Source of the DNA: Clostridium tetanomorphum
GTDB lineage: Bacteria; Bacillota; Clostridia; Clostridiales; Clostridiaceae
Assembly: GCF_017873215.1 (NCBI RefSeq)
Contig: NZ_JAGGKA010000001.1
Span: 1 to 64,000, forward strand
Direction of reading: 5' to 3'
DNA length: 64,000 nt
How positions within the stretch are numbered: position 1 is the stretch's first letter; each line of letters starts with the position of its first letter. This document shows positions 18,750-27,243 of this stretch, one piece after another. The notes under the pieces are model-generated. The model saw nothing but the letters and a program-made list of their open reading frames with translations. It made no database searches and had not been told where the DNA came from. The position numbers and the translations under genes were made by a program.

Positions 18750-19649
18750 TTGGAAAAAACTATTTTACAGTATCAACGAGCTTTTAACGGTCTTATAGAC
18801 AAGTTGAAAAATAATGACGTAGTACTTGCAGCTATGGTGTTTGGAAGTGTAGTTACTGGAGACTTATGGGATAAGTCAGATATTGATCTTTTTGTAATAG
18901 CAAATGAAAAGATAGATAACATAAGAAATATATATACAGAGGAAAATGAAGTTCCTGTGCATATAAAGCTCATGAGCAAAGCTAAATTCATGCAACTCTA
19001 TGAAGAAGATTTAAGGGGAGGATTTATTCATAGAATATTTGCATCATCTAGACTGGTTTTTTCTAAAGACAGTGATATAACTAACAGATATGATAATGGT
19101 AGATATTATCCTGATTTAGATAGAGAGAGATGGAATATGGTATATTTGGGTAATTTATTAAAAAGTATTGGGGTTTGTAGAAAATACTTATGTAATAATG
19201 GAATATATACTGCATATACATCAGCAGTTAAAACTTCAGAAGAATTTGCTAAGTTATATGTAAATTCAGCAGGATATATGATAAGTAAAGATGCTATGCC
19301 TATGGCTATGAATTTAAATGATAAATTTAAGCAATATGTTGATGAATTATTCTTTAATAAAGTTGAAGATGTAACAGTAGCTATAGAAAATTTAATTTCT
19401 TTTATAGAAAAAAATATAGATAAAGATTTAAAAAATGTTACTGCTATTTTATTAGACTATATGAGAAGAGAAGATGCACTTTTAAGTGGAGAGGATATAA
19501 AAAGGTCTAATCTTTTTCATAACTTCGATATAGATATAGAGGAGATACTAGAGAAGCTTTGTGAAAGAGATATAGTAAAGAAAGAAACGAGAGACTATAA
19601 GACAAATGATGGTAAGGTATTATTTAAAGAAAATGTTTATTTCCTTTAA
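18750..19649 (+). CDS. Nucleotidyltransferase-domain protein
   Basis: A 299-residue protein starting at TTG, with AGGGGGAG about 8 nt upstream. The N-terminus is a polymerase-beta-type minimal nucleotidyltransferase: G32-S33, ten residues, then D44-I-D46 (FGSVVTGDLWDKSDIDLFVI). This is the GSx10DxD pattern shared by MntA-type and kanamycin-nucleotidyltransferase-type enzymes. The middle (about 120-225) is helical, and the last 60 residues look like a small winged helix (NFDIDIEEILEKLCERDIV). The substrate cannot be inferred: antibiotic, tRNA or protein AMP transfer are all possible. No HEPN toxin gene is adjacent. Confidence 0.7.
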   Translation: MEKTILQYQRAFNGLIDKLKNNDVVLAAMVFGSVVTGDLWDKSDIDLFVIANEKIDNIRNIYTEENEVPVHIKLMSKAKFMQLYEEDLRGGFIHRIFASSRLVFSKDSDITNRYDNGRYYPDLDRERWNMVYLGNLLKSIGVCRKYLCNNGIYTAYTSAVKTSEEFAKLYVNSAGYMISKDAMPMAMNLNDKFKQYVDELFFNKVEDVTVAIENLISFIEKNIDKDLKNVTAILLDYMRREDALLSGEDIKRSNLFHNFDIDIEEILEKLCERDIVKKETRDYKTNDGKVLFKENVYFL

Positions 19650-19673
19650 AAATTTTAATTTTTCTTAAAAAAG

Positions 19674-19707
19674 ACGGACTTAATATTTAAAATTAAGTTC
19701 GTTTTTT
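19674..19707 (+). terminator. Terminator after the nucleotidyltransferase gene
   Basis: ACGGACTTAAT (19674-19684) pairs with ATTAAGTTCGT (19692-19702), with one G-T pair, followed by TTTTT. Confidence 0.8.
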
Positions 19708-19815
19708 ACAATATAATGGGAAAAGTTTTTCTAAGCTTCGGTCTATGTCATTCATTTATTTTAATTAGAGCTCTAACTGAAGTTAAGAATGACTTGAGAA
19801 GTGGGGGAGGAGCGT

Positions 19816-21219
19816 ATGGAGAAATATATAATAGTCTTAGACAATATAGAGATTCCTAAATATGCAAGGATAGCACAGCATATAAAAAAATTGATAGATG
19901 ATAATCTAATAGAAGATGGAGAAAAATTACCATCTATTAGGAAATTATCCAGCTTACTAAAAGTAAATAATGTAACTATAGTGAATGCTTATAATAAATT
20001 GCAAAATGAAGGATATGCGTTCCAAAAAGTGGGTAGTGGTACTTATGCTAAAAGAAAAAATACAGCTATAAGTTTTAAGAAAAAGTATGGAAGATTTATA
20101 AGAAAGACAGGAAGCGAAAAGAATAAAGTATATATAGATTTTTCAGGAGAAGAAGCCTGCGCAGAGCTTTTTCCTATAAGTACATTTAAAAATGTTGTAA
20201 ATGAAGTTTTAGATAGAGATGGAGCGGAAGCATTAGTTTATCAAGAGGCATTAGGATATGAAGGACTTAGAAAGAGTATAGATGAATCCTTTTGGAATAA
20301 TAAAATGGGAAAGGATAATATACTTGTAGTTTCAGGAGCTCAACAGGGTATAGATATAGTTTCAAAGGCTTTAATAAATGTTAATGATAATGTAGTAGTA
20401 GAAAAGCCAACTTATGGAGGGGCATTAACAGTATTTAAATGGAGAAGAGCCAATATTTTTGAAATAGAAGTAGGAAAAGGTGGTATGGATTTAGACCAAT
20501 TAGATAAAATTGCAAAGAAAAACAAAATTAGATGTGTATATATTATGAGTTATTTTCAAAATCCAACAGGAGTAAGCTATAGCATGGAAAATAAAAGAAG
20601 ACTTTTGAATTTAGCTCAAATATATGATTTTTATATAATAGAAGATGATTATCTTTCAGAATTAATATATAATGGTAATGAGTATAAAAGCTTTAAAAGC
20701 ATTGATACCAATGATAGGGTAATTTATATTAAAAGTTTTTCTAAAATATTTTTACCAGGAATTAGACTGGGATATATGATAAGTCCTCAAAAATTTAAAG
20801 AAAGTATACAAAATTCAAAGGTAAATACGGATATTGCTACTTCAAGTTTAATGCAAAGGGCATTGGATTTATATATAAGAGAAGGAATGTGGAAAAAACA
20901 TATAAATATTTTAAATGAAGTCTATAAAAAGAGATATATGTTTATGAAGGAAAAACTAAAGGAATTAGAAAAATATATTAGTTTCTACTCTCCAGGAGGA
21001 GGACTACATTTTTATATAGATTTAAAAGAAGGGAAAATGAATTGTTTAGATTTATTTTTCAAATGTAAAAAAGAAGGGGTTTTAATAACTCCAGGAGTAA
21101 TATTCTATAAGGATCCAGAGGAAGGGTTAAATCATTTTAGATTAGGATTTTCTCAAACAAAGGAAAAGGATATTGAGAAGGGTATTGATATAATTAAAAA
21201 CATTTTGGAAAATAATTAG
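19816..21219 (+). CDS. MocR-type transcriptional regulator (GntR HTH fused to aminotransferase domain)
   Basis: PLP-dependent regulator of 467 residues. The start is the ATG at 19816, 3-4 nt after GGGGAGGAG. The N-terminal 80 residues are a GntR winged helix (LPSIRKLSSLLKVNNVTIVNAYNKL). The rest is a fold-type I aminotransferase with the substrate-side YFQNPTGVSYS and the PLP lysine in YIKSFSKIFLPGIRLGYM. Relatives control PLP synthesis, GABA use or amino-acid metabolism; the target here is unknown. The HEAT-repeat gene follows within 20 nt on the same strand, so they are probably co-transcribed. Separate palindromic words lie upstream (19736-19792). Confidence 0.88.
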   Translation: MEKYIIVLDNIEIPKYARIAQHIKKLIDDNLIEDGEKLPSIRKLSSLLKVNNVTIVNAYNKLQNEGYAFQKVGSGTYAKRKNTAISFKKKYGRFIRKTGSEKNKVYIDFSGEEACAELFPISTFKNVVNEVLDRDGAEALVYQEALGYEGLRKSIDESFWNNKMGKDNILVVSGAQQGIDIVSKALINVNDNVVVEKPTYGGALTVFKWRRANIFEIEVGKGGMDLDQLDKIAKKNKIRCVYIMSYFQNPTGVSYSMENKRRLLNLAQIYDFYIIEDDYLSELIYNGNEYKSFKSIDTNDRVIYIKSFSKIFLPGIRLGYMISPQKFKESIQNSKVNTDIATSSLMQRALDLYIREGMWKKHINILNEVYKKRYMFMKEKLKELEKYISFYSPGGGLHFYIDLKEGKMNCLDLFFKCKKEGVLITPGVIFYKDPEEGLNHFRLGFSQTKEKDIEKGIDIIKNILENN

Positions 21220-21236
21220 AAATGGAGAATAAAAAA

Positions 21237-21890
21237 ATGGACAAAGGCTTGTTAAAAGTTCAATGGGAAGAAATAAATAAGTATTCAGATGAAGACATTA
21301 CCTATTTTTTATTCTTAGAAGGTAAGTCCTTGGAGGTTATTTCCACAATCAGAAATATTAACAAAGAAGTTGTTCAAAAACATATAATAGATGGAAAAAT
21401 TAAATATGGACTTCTAGCTAAAAGCAAAAATGAAAAAGAGTTATTAAAAAATATATCTAAAGCAGGAAAAATGGATAAATTAGATATAATAAATTCATTA
21501 CAAGAAGATATGAGAGCTAAATTAATAGCTTATATAAGAAAAAATTATGTAGAGATGTACTCAAAGGAAAAAGAAACTGCTATATGGATTATAGGAGAAT
21601 TAAAGGAAAAGTCCTGCATAGATATATTGATAAAAGCTTCAGTACACAAATTTGTTAATGTAAGAAGAATGGCTATTTCAGCTATGGGTAAAATTGAAGA
21701 TATTACCTTGGAAATACCGTTAATAAGGGCATTAGATGATGAAAATGATCAAGTAGTGTTGTATGCGATTAAAGCTTTAAGTAAAATAAAAAGCATAAAG
21801 GCCAAGGAAAAAATAATGCTTGTATATAATAATGCCAAAAAAGATTATTTAAAAATTGCAGCGGAGAAGTACATGGGGGTGATAAAGTGA
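21237..21890 (+). CDS. HEAT-repeat protein
   Basis: A protein of about 217 residues with an alpha-helical C-terminal half containing two or three HEAT/PBS-lyase-like repeats (TAIWIIGELKEKSCIDILIK, NVRRMAISAMGKIED, VVLYAIKALSKIKSIKAKEK). I start at the ATG at 21237, 8 nt after GGAGA; the ATG at 21222 has no ribosome site. HEAT repeats are scaffolds for protein contacts, so no reaction is assigned. It overlaps yigZ by 4 nt, which indicates translational coupling. Confidence 0.7.
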   Translation: MDKGLLKVQWEEINKYSDEDITYFLFLEGKSLEVISTIRNINKEVVQKHIIDGKIKYGLLAKSKNEKELLKNISKAGKMDKLDIINSLQEDMRAKLIAYIRKNYVEMYSKEKETAIWIIGELKEKSCIDILIKASVHKFVNVRRMAISAMGKIEDITLEIPLIRALDDENDQVVLYAIKALSKIKSIKAKEKIMLVYNNAKKDYLKIAAEKYMGVIK

Positions 21891-22531
21891 GTTATTTAAC
21901 TATTAAGGATGAAGTTAGTACTGAATTTCAAGAAAAGAAGTCTTTATTTATAGGCCATGCTAAGAGAGTATATAATGAAGAGGAAGCAAAGGAATTTATA
22001 AATAAAATAAAAAGTGTTCATAGTGAAGCTACTCATAATGTATATGCATATATAATTGGAGAAAATATGGGGATACAAAGGTATACAGACGATGGAGAAC
22101 CACAAGGCACAGCAGGAGTTCCAGTTTTGGATGTAATAAAAAAAAATGAAGTAACTAATGTAGCAATAGTAGTTACCAGATATTTTGGAGGAATTTTATT
22201 AGGAAAAGGTGGACTTGTAAGAGCATATAGCAAAGGAGCTGCTCAGGCAATAAAAGAAGCTGGAGTTGTAGAAAGAGTAAAAGGAGCAGCTTTCCATATA
22301 TTTATAGAATATGACTTATTAGGAAAAGTTCAATATTTATGTGGACAGAATCAATGGCATATTGAAGATACAATATATACAGATAAAGTTGAAATAATAA
22401 TTTTATGTACAGATGAAATGATAAAAGCTATAGAGAAAGAAATTGTACAAGTAACTGGGGGAAAGAGTAATTTTAAAAAAGATAATGAAGGATATTATTT
22501 TAAAATAGAAAATAGATTATTTAAAGAATAA
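21887..22531 (+). CDS. yigZ: YigZ/IMPACT-family protein
   Basis: UPF0029/IMPACT family protein, 214 residues, full length. The N-terminal domain shows the signature THNVYAYIIGENMGIQRYTDDGEPQGTAG (positions about 48-76) and the segment VVTRYFGGILLGKGGLVRAY. A shorter C-terminal ferredoxin-like domain follows. Starts at GTG inside the stop region of the preceding gene (GTGA overlap) with GGGGGTG upstream. The bacterial role is not settled; the eukaryotic relative modulates Gcn2. Confidence 0.9.
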   Translation: MSYLTIKDEVSTEFQEKKSLFIGHAKRVYNEEEAKEFINKIKSVHSEATHNVYAYIIGENMGIQRYTDDGEPQGTAGVPVLDVIKKNEVTNVAIVVTRYFGGILLGKGGLVRAYSKGAAQAIKEAGVVERVKGAAFHIFIEYDLLGKVQYLCGQNQWHIEDTIYTDKVEIIILCTDEMIKAIEKEIVQVTGGKSNFKKDNEGYYFKIENRLFKE

Positions 22532-22555
22532 ATATAAGTGAGCAGTAAAGTGAAT

Positions 22556-22585
22556 TTGAGTTTATATTGTTTTTTATGTTATAAT
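22556..22585 (+). promoter_or_regulatory. Promoter of yebC
   Basis: TTGAGT (22556-22561) and TATAAT (22580-22585), preceded by TG, are spaced by 18 nt and sit about 60 nt before the yebC start. Confidence 0.5.
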
Positions 22586-22643
22586 AGTTGAGGTTATTTT
22601 TAAGATTAATATAAAAGTTTTGTACATAAGGAGGAGATTATAA

Positions 22644-23384
22644 ATGTCAGGACACTCTAAGTGGCATAATATACAGGCAAAAAAAGGAAAAATGGATGCG
22701 AAAAGAGGTAAAATCTTTACTAAAATAGGTAAAGAATTAGCGATTGCGTCCAAAAATGGCGGCTCTAACCCTGACACTAATAGCAAATTAAGAGATGTTA
22801 TTGCAAAAGCTAAAGCAAATAACATGCCTCAAGATACTGTAATGAGAGCAATTAAAAAAGGTGCTGGAGAAATGGAAGGAGTAAACTATGAAGAAATAGT
22901 TTACGAAGGATATGGTCCATCAGGAATAGCTATTATAGTAGAAGTTTTAACAGACAATAAAAATAGAAGCGCAGGGAATGTAAGACATGCATTTACTAAA
23001 CATGGCGGAAATATGGGTTCAACTGGTTGTGTATCTTTCATGTTCCAGAAGAAGGGACAATTAGTTATAGAAAAATCTGATTCTTTAGATGAAGATGAAT
23101 TAATGATGATGGCTTTAGAAGCTGGAGCAGAAGACTTTGCCTCAGAAGAAGAAGTATATGTTGTAACAACAACACCAGAAGATTTTGGAGCTGTAAGAGA
23201 AGCTTTAGAAGGAAATGGACTTGAGTTCTTAGAAGCAGAAGTTAAAGGTATACCAGATACATATACAGAAATAGATGAAGATACAGCAACTAAATTCCAA
23301 AAAATGTTAGATGCTCTTGAAGATGACGATGACGTTCAAAACGTATATCACAATGCTGAATTCCCTGAAGGATGGGAAGAATAA
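22644..23384 (+). CDS. yebC: YebC/PmpR-family regulatory protein
   Basis: 246 residues, complete, opening with the family signature [16 protein letters not shown]. Also conserved are the segment [13 protein letters not shown] and the acidic C-terminal [19 protein letters not shown]. YebC-type proteins are described as transcription regulators, and more recently as factors easing translation of proline-rich stretches; which applies here is unknown. ATG has AAGGAGGAG about 9 nt upstream. Own promoter and terminator. Confidence 0.94.
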   Translation: MSGHSKWHNIQAKKGKMDAKRGKIFTKIGKELAIASKNGGSNPDTNSKLRDVIAKAKANNMPQDTVMRAIKKGAGEMEGVNYEEIVYEGYGPSGIAIIVEVLTDNKNRSAGNVRHAFTKHGGNMGSTGCVSFMFQKKGQLVIEKSDSLDEDELMMMALEAGAEDFASEEEVYVVTTTPEDFGAVREALEGNGLEFLEAEVKGIPDTYTEIDEDTATKFQKMLDALEDDDDVQNVYHNAEFPEGWEE

Positions 23385-23422
23385 GTATAAAATTAAATTT
23401 TCCCATAATGATATGTATAAAG

Positions 23423-23466
23423 TCACTCTAAAGGTTGTGTAAGAACAACTAGAAGAGTGATTTTTT
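23423..23466 (+). terminator. Terminator after yebC
   Basis: TCACTCT (23423-23429) and AGAGTGA (23454-23460) close a stem with an inner GTTGT/ACAAC pairing, followed by TTTTTT. Confidence 0.75.
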
Positions 23467-23744
23467 ATGTTATTAAATTATAGACTAAAGAAATTTTTGT
23501 TTAAAATAGGAATTAGATATATATTTATTATCTTATTTGTATGTTTATATAAATATAATAAATCAAAATTAACAAAGGTTTCAACATGAAAATATCATTG
23601 AAATGAGTGTTAAAATAAGTTCCTTAATAAATTTATAAGTCAATAAAATATAAGTTTTAAAGATGAAATCATTAGATAAAAAATGCAAATATGTATTGAT
23701 GTATAATAATTTACATATTAAAATTAAAACATGCTATATATGGT

Positions 23745-24014
23745 ACGGAATATAATGGATTATTAACTGTTTATGATGAACAAGCTATAAACAATGATAT
23801 TATATCTGCTTGTGGAAGTTAAAATAGTTCAGCAAATAATAATAGTGTTTATAATGAGATTAAAAAGTTATCAGAATTAAAAGAACAAGAGATATTAGAA
23901 GTGCAAAGTTATAAGAGTTACCTCGAAATAATCAATAAATGGAGGAGTTATAATGAAAAAATTTATAAGTATTTTGTTGATAACAGGATTTATGATATCG
24001 GGATGTGGAAATAA
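23745..24014 (+). pseudogene. Possible decayed reading frame
   Basis: One frame is open from 23745 to 24014 except for a single stop (TAA at 23820). It reads plausibly as protein (segments LLTVYDEQAINNDIISACGS and KLSELKEQEILEVQSYKSYL). It has no start codon or ribosome site of its own, and its end overlaps the following lipoprotein gene in another frame. This could be a remnant or chance. The rest of the gap from 23467 shows nothing I can support. Confidence 0.2.
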
Positions 24015-24303
24015 GACAACTAATGCAAATATCAATACTAGTAAAGATACTGCTACTATTGTAAAAAAAGATTTAAAAGAAGCACAAGATTCAGCTAATA
24101 GATATTGCAAATTGATAAAAGAGAAACAAACAAATATCGTTTCTATTAAGTATTTAAAAACAGAGAGTGAAACAGATAATACATTTAAATTTTTATATGA
24201 AGTAACATTTTCAAACCTTAGTTATACAAGAACAGGCCTTGTAACAGTTATTAAAACAAATAACGGAAGCTTTGAAACAAATGGATTGAAATTTGTTAAT
24301 TAA
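23953..24303 (+). CDS. Small predicted lipoprotein
   Basis: A 116-residue protein with a lipoprotein signal peptide (MKKFISILLITGFMISGCGN, lipobox ISGC, Cys18). A polar, mostly beta-rich region follows (FLYEVTFSNLSYTRTGLVTV). ATG is preceded by GGAGG about 6 nt upstream. I recognise no family. It stands alone in an accessory patch next to an IS remnant. Confidence 0.65.
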   Translation: MKKFISILLITGFMISGCGNKTTNANINTSKDTATIVKKDLKEAQDSANRYCKLIKEKQTNIVSIKYLKTESETDNTFKFLYEVTFSNLSYTRTGLVTVIKTNNGSFETNGLKFVN

Positions 24304-24517
24304 GTACCTTGAGAGTTTATTTTATTAAACGACATATAATTACAATAGACTTAAATAATGCTTGCAATAATATTATTTAGATATATGGATTTATACATAA
24401 CAAATAGATACTATTTCTATGTTATATACCTAGGAGATATTTAGATAATAAGAATATAAATGATGTAATAAATATTATATGTTAGTGATTATTGAGAATA
24501 AAAAAGACTAGGGAATC

Positions 24518-24760
24518 TGAACGGTCTCCTGTTAAGTAGACAGGTAAAAAAACAAAAATTAAGATACTAAGGTCTGATTTCGATATTCTATCGGAGTCAG
24601 ACCTTTTAACTTTTCTTGTAACCTTTTGTATTGTAAAACTCTATGTACTTACTGCAAGCGTTTATTTTCTGATTCAAGCAATTTTACTTTTGCAGCAAGT
24701 TTTTCGGTTTCTGTTAGTTCTTCCGAATAACTTGTTTTTCTTCCCTTGGTCATATGATTA
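24518..24760 (-). mobile_element. Internally deleted IS3-family (IS150-like) remnant
   Basis: Read on the minus strand, a short OrfA fragment (about 24753-24649) is followed by the OrfB C-terminus RLQEKLKGLTPIEYRNQTL, ending at a stop at 24559-24561. An IS-end-like sequence TGAACGGTCTCCTGTTAAG begins at 24518 on the plus strand. Everything between, including the DDE catalytic core, is missing, and a one-base loss breaks the OrfB frame just before RLQEK. The element cannot encode a transposase. Confidence 0.75.
24649..24753 (-). pseudogene. Transposase OrfA fragment (IS3 family)
   Basis: A 34-codon frame that looks like the start of OrfA (MTKGRKTSY) fused directly to its coiled-coil end (SEELTETEKLAAKVKLLES, ENKRLQ). 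The helix-turn-helix between them is lost. It stops right at the junction with OrfB sequence. A ribosome site AGGGGG survives upstream of the ATG. Confidence 0.7.
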
Positions 24761-24774
24761 TCCCCCTATGAATT

Positions 24775-24963
24775 GTGAGATTTACTTGTTTTATGACCAT
24801 TATACTTCTTTATCCACATCCTGAGAATACAATTGTTAGAAATATATGTGGAGATGAGAATGGTGAAGATTATGAAATAATTATAGAGATACGAACCATA
24901 CTTCAATCTGAATATGGATTTTTACCAATAACTATGGAATTTAAAAGAATAAATAATAATTAG
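24775..24963 (+). CDS. Short hypothetical ORF beside the IS remnant
   Basis: A 62-codon frame with a GTG start and no clear ribosome site. The later part (ENGEDYEIIIEIRTILQSEY) looks protein-like, whereas the first 15 codons overlap the IS border. It may be the 3' end of a gene truncated by the insertion, or spurious. Confidence 0.22.
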   Translation: MRFTCFMTIILLYPHPENTIVRNICGDENGEDYEIIIEIRTILQSEYGFLPITMEFKRINNN

Positions 24964-25116
24964 GATAAATTATGATATAAAGTATACATAATAGATGTAT
25001 AGAAATATATTCCAAGATATTTTTGCAATGTTTAAATAATTTTGTAATATATTTAGTTTTAATTGTAAATTTGTTATAATAAATCATATATTACATAAAT
25101 TTAGTGGAGGGGTAAA

Positions 25117-26130
25117 ATGCGTTGTTTTAGATGTGGACAAGAAAATCTTGATGATAGTATATATTGTAATAAGTGTGGCGAGAAAATAGATAAAAGTATA
25201 GTGTTAGTTAATAATGAAAATAGGATAAGGGAATACAATACAAAAAAACTAAGAATTAGAAAATTTATTCTTGGATTTATTAGTCTAATTATTTTATTTG
25301 CAATTGGAGCTGGGGGAGGTTACTTATATTTTAAAAAAATAGAAAATCAAAAATATCAAGCTTACTATCAAAATTATACGGTTAATTTTATGAAAGCTAC
25401 AAAAGGTATTTTATTAGAGAAAAAGATTACAAGTTTAATGTGTTCTGTTGTTTCTGAAACATGGAGCTCATCTATAGAGTCTAGGTATAAAGATTTTAAT
25501 GATGAGCTAATTGAATTAAATAAAAGATGGAGTAGAAATGGATTTTTAAAATCAAGAGAAGATGCTAAAAACAAAATAGAATTGGAAATGTCTCAGCTAA
25601 AAAATCCGCCCAATGATTATAAAGAAGCCTATAATACTTTAGTGGAACTGTATGGCTATTATAGTCAAATTTATAATCAATCAGTTTCTCCAAAAGGGTC
25701 ATTAATAACTTATAACCAAGATGTAAATAATAAAACTGGTGAATTTGATAAAATATATGATAAGTTAGCTATAATTAAACCTGATATTAAATTAATAGAT
25801 ATGGATGAACCTGATGATAGTAAGGATAATCTTAATCAACTAAACACTAATATAGTTAAAAATAAATTTCAATCAATAGATAATAACAAGAACATAACAT
25901 CAAATGAGGCTGTTGATATAGTGAAAAGATTTTTTCCACAATTAAATTCTGATGCAATTATTGAATACGATCATACTGAAAATATTAATGGAAAAGATTA
26001 TTATGTAGTACACATATATTCAATTGTTAACAATCATACAGCTACAGTTGGATGGTATTGTGTTGATACTAACACAGGAAAGGCTTATGAATGGAATCTG
26101 GCTAATGGAACACTTGCTATTTTAAGTTAA
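25117..26130 (+). CDS. Zinc-ribbon membrane protein
   Basis: A 337-residue protein starting with a double-cysteine zinc ribbon (CFRCGQENLDDSIYCNKCGE), then a transmembrane helix at about residues 50-72 (FILGFISLIILFAIGAGGGY). A helical extracytoplasmic stretch follows, then a C-terminal domain of about 80 residues (SNEAVDIVKRFFPQLNSDAI, HTATVGWYCVDTNTGKAYEW) resembling PepSY-like or lipoprotein-type sensor modules. ATG follows GGAGGGG. Function unknown; clostridia often carry such ribbon-anchored proteins. Sits between an IS remnant and a structured gap. Confidence 0.7.
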   Translation: MRCFRCGQENLDDSIYCNKCGEKIDKSIVLVNNENRIREYNTKKLRIRKFILGFISLIILFAIGAGGGYLYFKKIENQKYQAYYQNYTVNFMKATKGILLEKKITSLMCSVVSETWSSSIESRYKDFNDELIELNKRWSRNGFLKSREDAKNKIELEMSQLKNPPNDYKEAYNTLVELYGYYSQIYNQSVSPKGSLITYNQDVNNKTGEFDKIYDKLAIIKPDIKLIDMDEPDDSKDNLNQLNTNIVKNKFQSIDNNKNITSNEAVDIVKRFFPQLNSDAIIEYDHTENINGKDYYVVHIYSIVNNHTATVGWYCVDTNTGKAYEWNLANGTLAILS

Positions 26131-26244
26131 TTAAATATACAATATTAGTAATGCTATTATACATACATAGATTTTTAATAAATGGGAAAACTTCTTTATA
26201 AATGTATATTTTAAGTAGAGAAAAATTTATAAAGGAGCTTCATA

Positions 26245-26276
26245 AGAGCTAAGGCGATAAGCTTAAGCTCTTTTTA
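26245..26276 (+). terminator. Terminator in the 26.1-26.5 kb gap
   Basis: AGAGCTAAG (26245-26253) pairs with CTTAAGCTCT (26262-26271, one bulged A), followed by TTTTT. Upstream, CTTTATAAAT (26192-26201) and ATTTATAAAG (26225-26234) form a second perfect inverted pair. The hairpins lie more than 100 nt past the preceding stop codon. The rest of the gap (26281-26507) shows no gene I can support. Confidence 0.6.
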
Positions 26277-26507
26277 TATGTAGGCCAACACTGGTGTGTA
26301 CTTATTAATTAGAGTTTCATATTGAAGCCTTTTGTTATCTATGATTTAGAATAATATAGTTATAGTAATTCAATTAATAGCATAGCAAGCGTTGTAGTAT
26401 AAACCGTTAGATGATCATTAATTTAAAGAGGAGTATGTCAAAATAATTTTTCAGATTTCTGTATAAAAACATATATAAGTGACAATAATCAAGGTAGGAG
26501 GGATACT

Positions 26508-27131
26508 ATGGAAATAAAAAATAAAAACAAAAAAAGACTTTATGTTATTTTGGCTATTACTATTTCTGCAATTATATTTAGCTTAAGTTATTATATAGGC
26601 ATAGAGAAAATGAAAGGCAATAATAAGAACGATAAAAGTGATAAGATACAGGTTAATAATTTAACAGAAGAATCAGGAACTATGACTATGCAAAGTGGCG
26701 GAGATGAAAAGATACATCCGGATACATCTATAGTTTTTAGAATAAGATACAAAAAAAGTGGAGATGTATTGATAGAAAAAGTGGAAAAGGGAAGCAATTT
26801 TAGTGAAAAAACTAAAAATGCTTTAGCAGAAAAACTAAAAAAAGAAAACTATGAGTTAGTGGAAGGGTCTTCATCAAAGGTTATTTTCTTAAAAGAAATA
26901 GATAAATATTCTCCAAATAAATATGTTCTAGGAATAAAAGGAGATTATCTTGCAATATTTAAGACTAACAGCAATGGGGATATGTACATTGAAAATGAAG
27001 AGAAAGATATAACAGATAAAAAGATTGATAATTTAAAAGAACAGGATATAAATCTTTTAACTAACGGTAGTAAATATTTTCAGTGTAATACTAAAGAAGA
27101 AGCATTAGCACGTCTTGAGGATTATGAATAA
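26508..27131 (+). CDS. bofC: BofC-like membrane-anchored protein
   Basis: A 207-residue protein with one N-terminal transmembrane segment (LYVILAITISAIIFSLSYYI) and an extracytoplasmic region. The C-terminal 65 residues (KYVLGIKGDYLAIFKTNSNG and DINLLTNGSKYFQCNTKEEA) fit the BofC C-terminal domain. In Bacillus, BofC is a forespore protein that tunes SpoIVB-dependent activation of sigma-K, and bofC lies just upstream of ruvAB, as here. Assignment rests on the C-terminal pattern plus synteny. GGAGGG precedes the ATG; the terminator stem includes its last codons. Confidence 0.6.
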   Translation: MEIKNKNKKRLYVILAITISAIIFSLSYYIGIEKMKGNNKNDKSDKIQVNNLTEESGTMTMQSGGDEKIHPDTSIVFRIRYKKSGDVLIEKVEKGSNFSEKTKNALAEKLKKENYELVEGSSSKVIFLKEIDKYSPNKYVLGIKGDYLAIFKTNSNGDMYIENEEKDITDKKIDNLKEQDINLLTNGSKYFQCNTKEEALARLEDYE

Positions 27132-27150
27132 TAGTCCTCAAGACTTTTTT
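27112..27150 (+). terminator. Terminator overlapping the end of the bofC-like gene
   Basis: GTCTTGAGGA (27112-27121) pairs with TCCTCAAGAC (27135-27144), with the stop codon in the loop, followed by TTTTTT. Confidence 0.85.
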
Positions 27151-27243
27151 ATGGTAAAATATAACCTTGGAACCTTTTTTCTTGAATAAAATTTCTTAAA
27201 ATGTTAAAGTAATAAGTGATAATTTTAATAAGGGGCTGAAATT

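Noticed and set aside
18750-19649. MntA/HepT toxin-antitoxin system
   Set aside because: Only the nucleotidyltransferase motif is present; no separate HEPN toxin or RxxxxH motif is found next to it.
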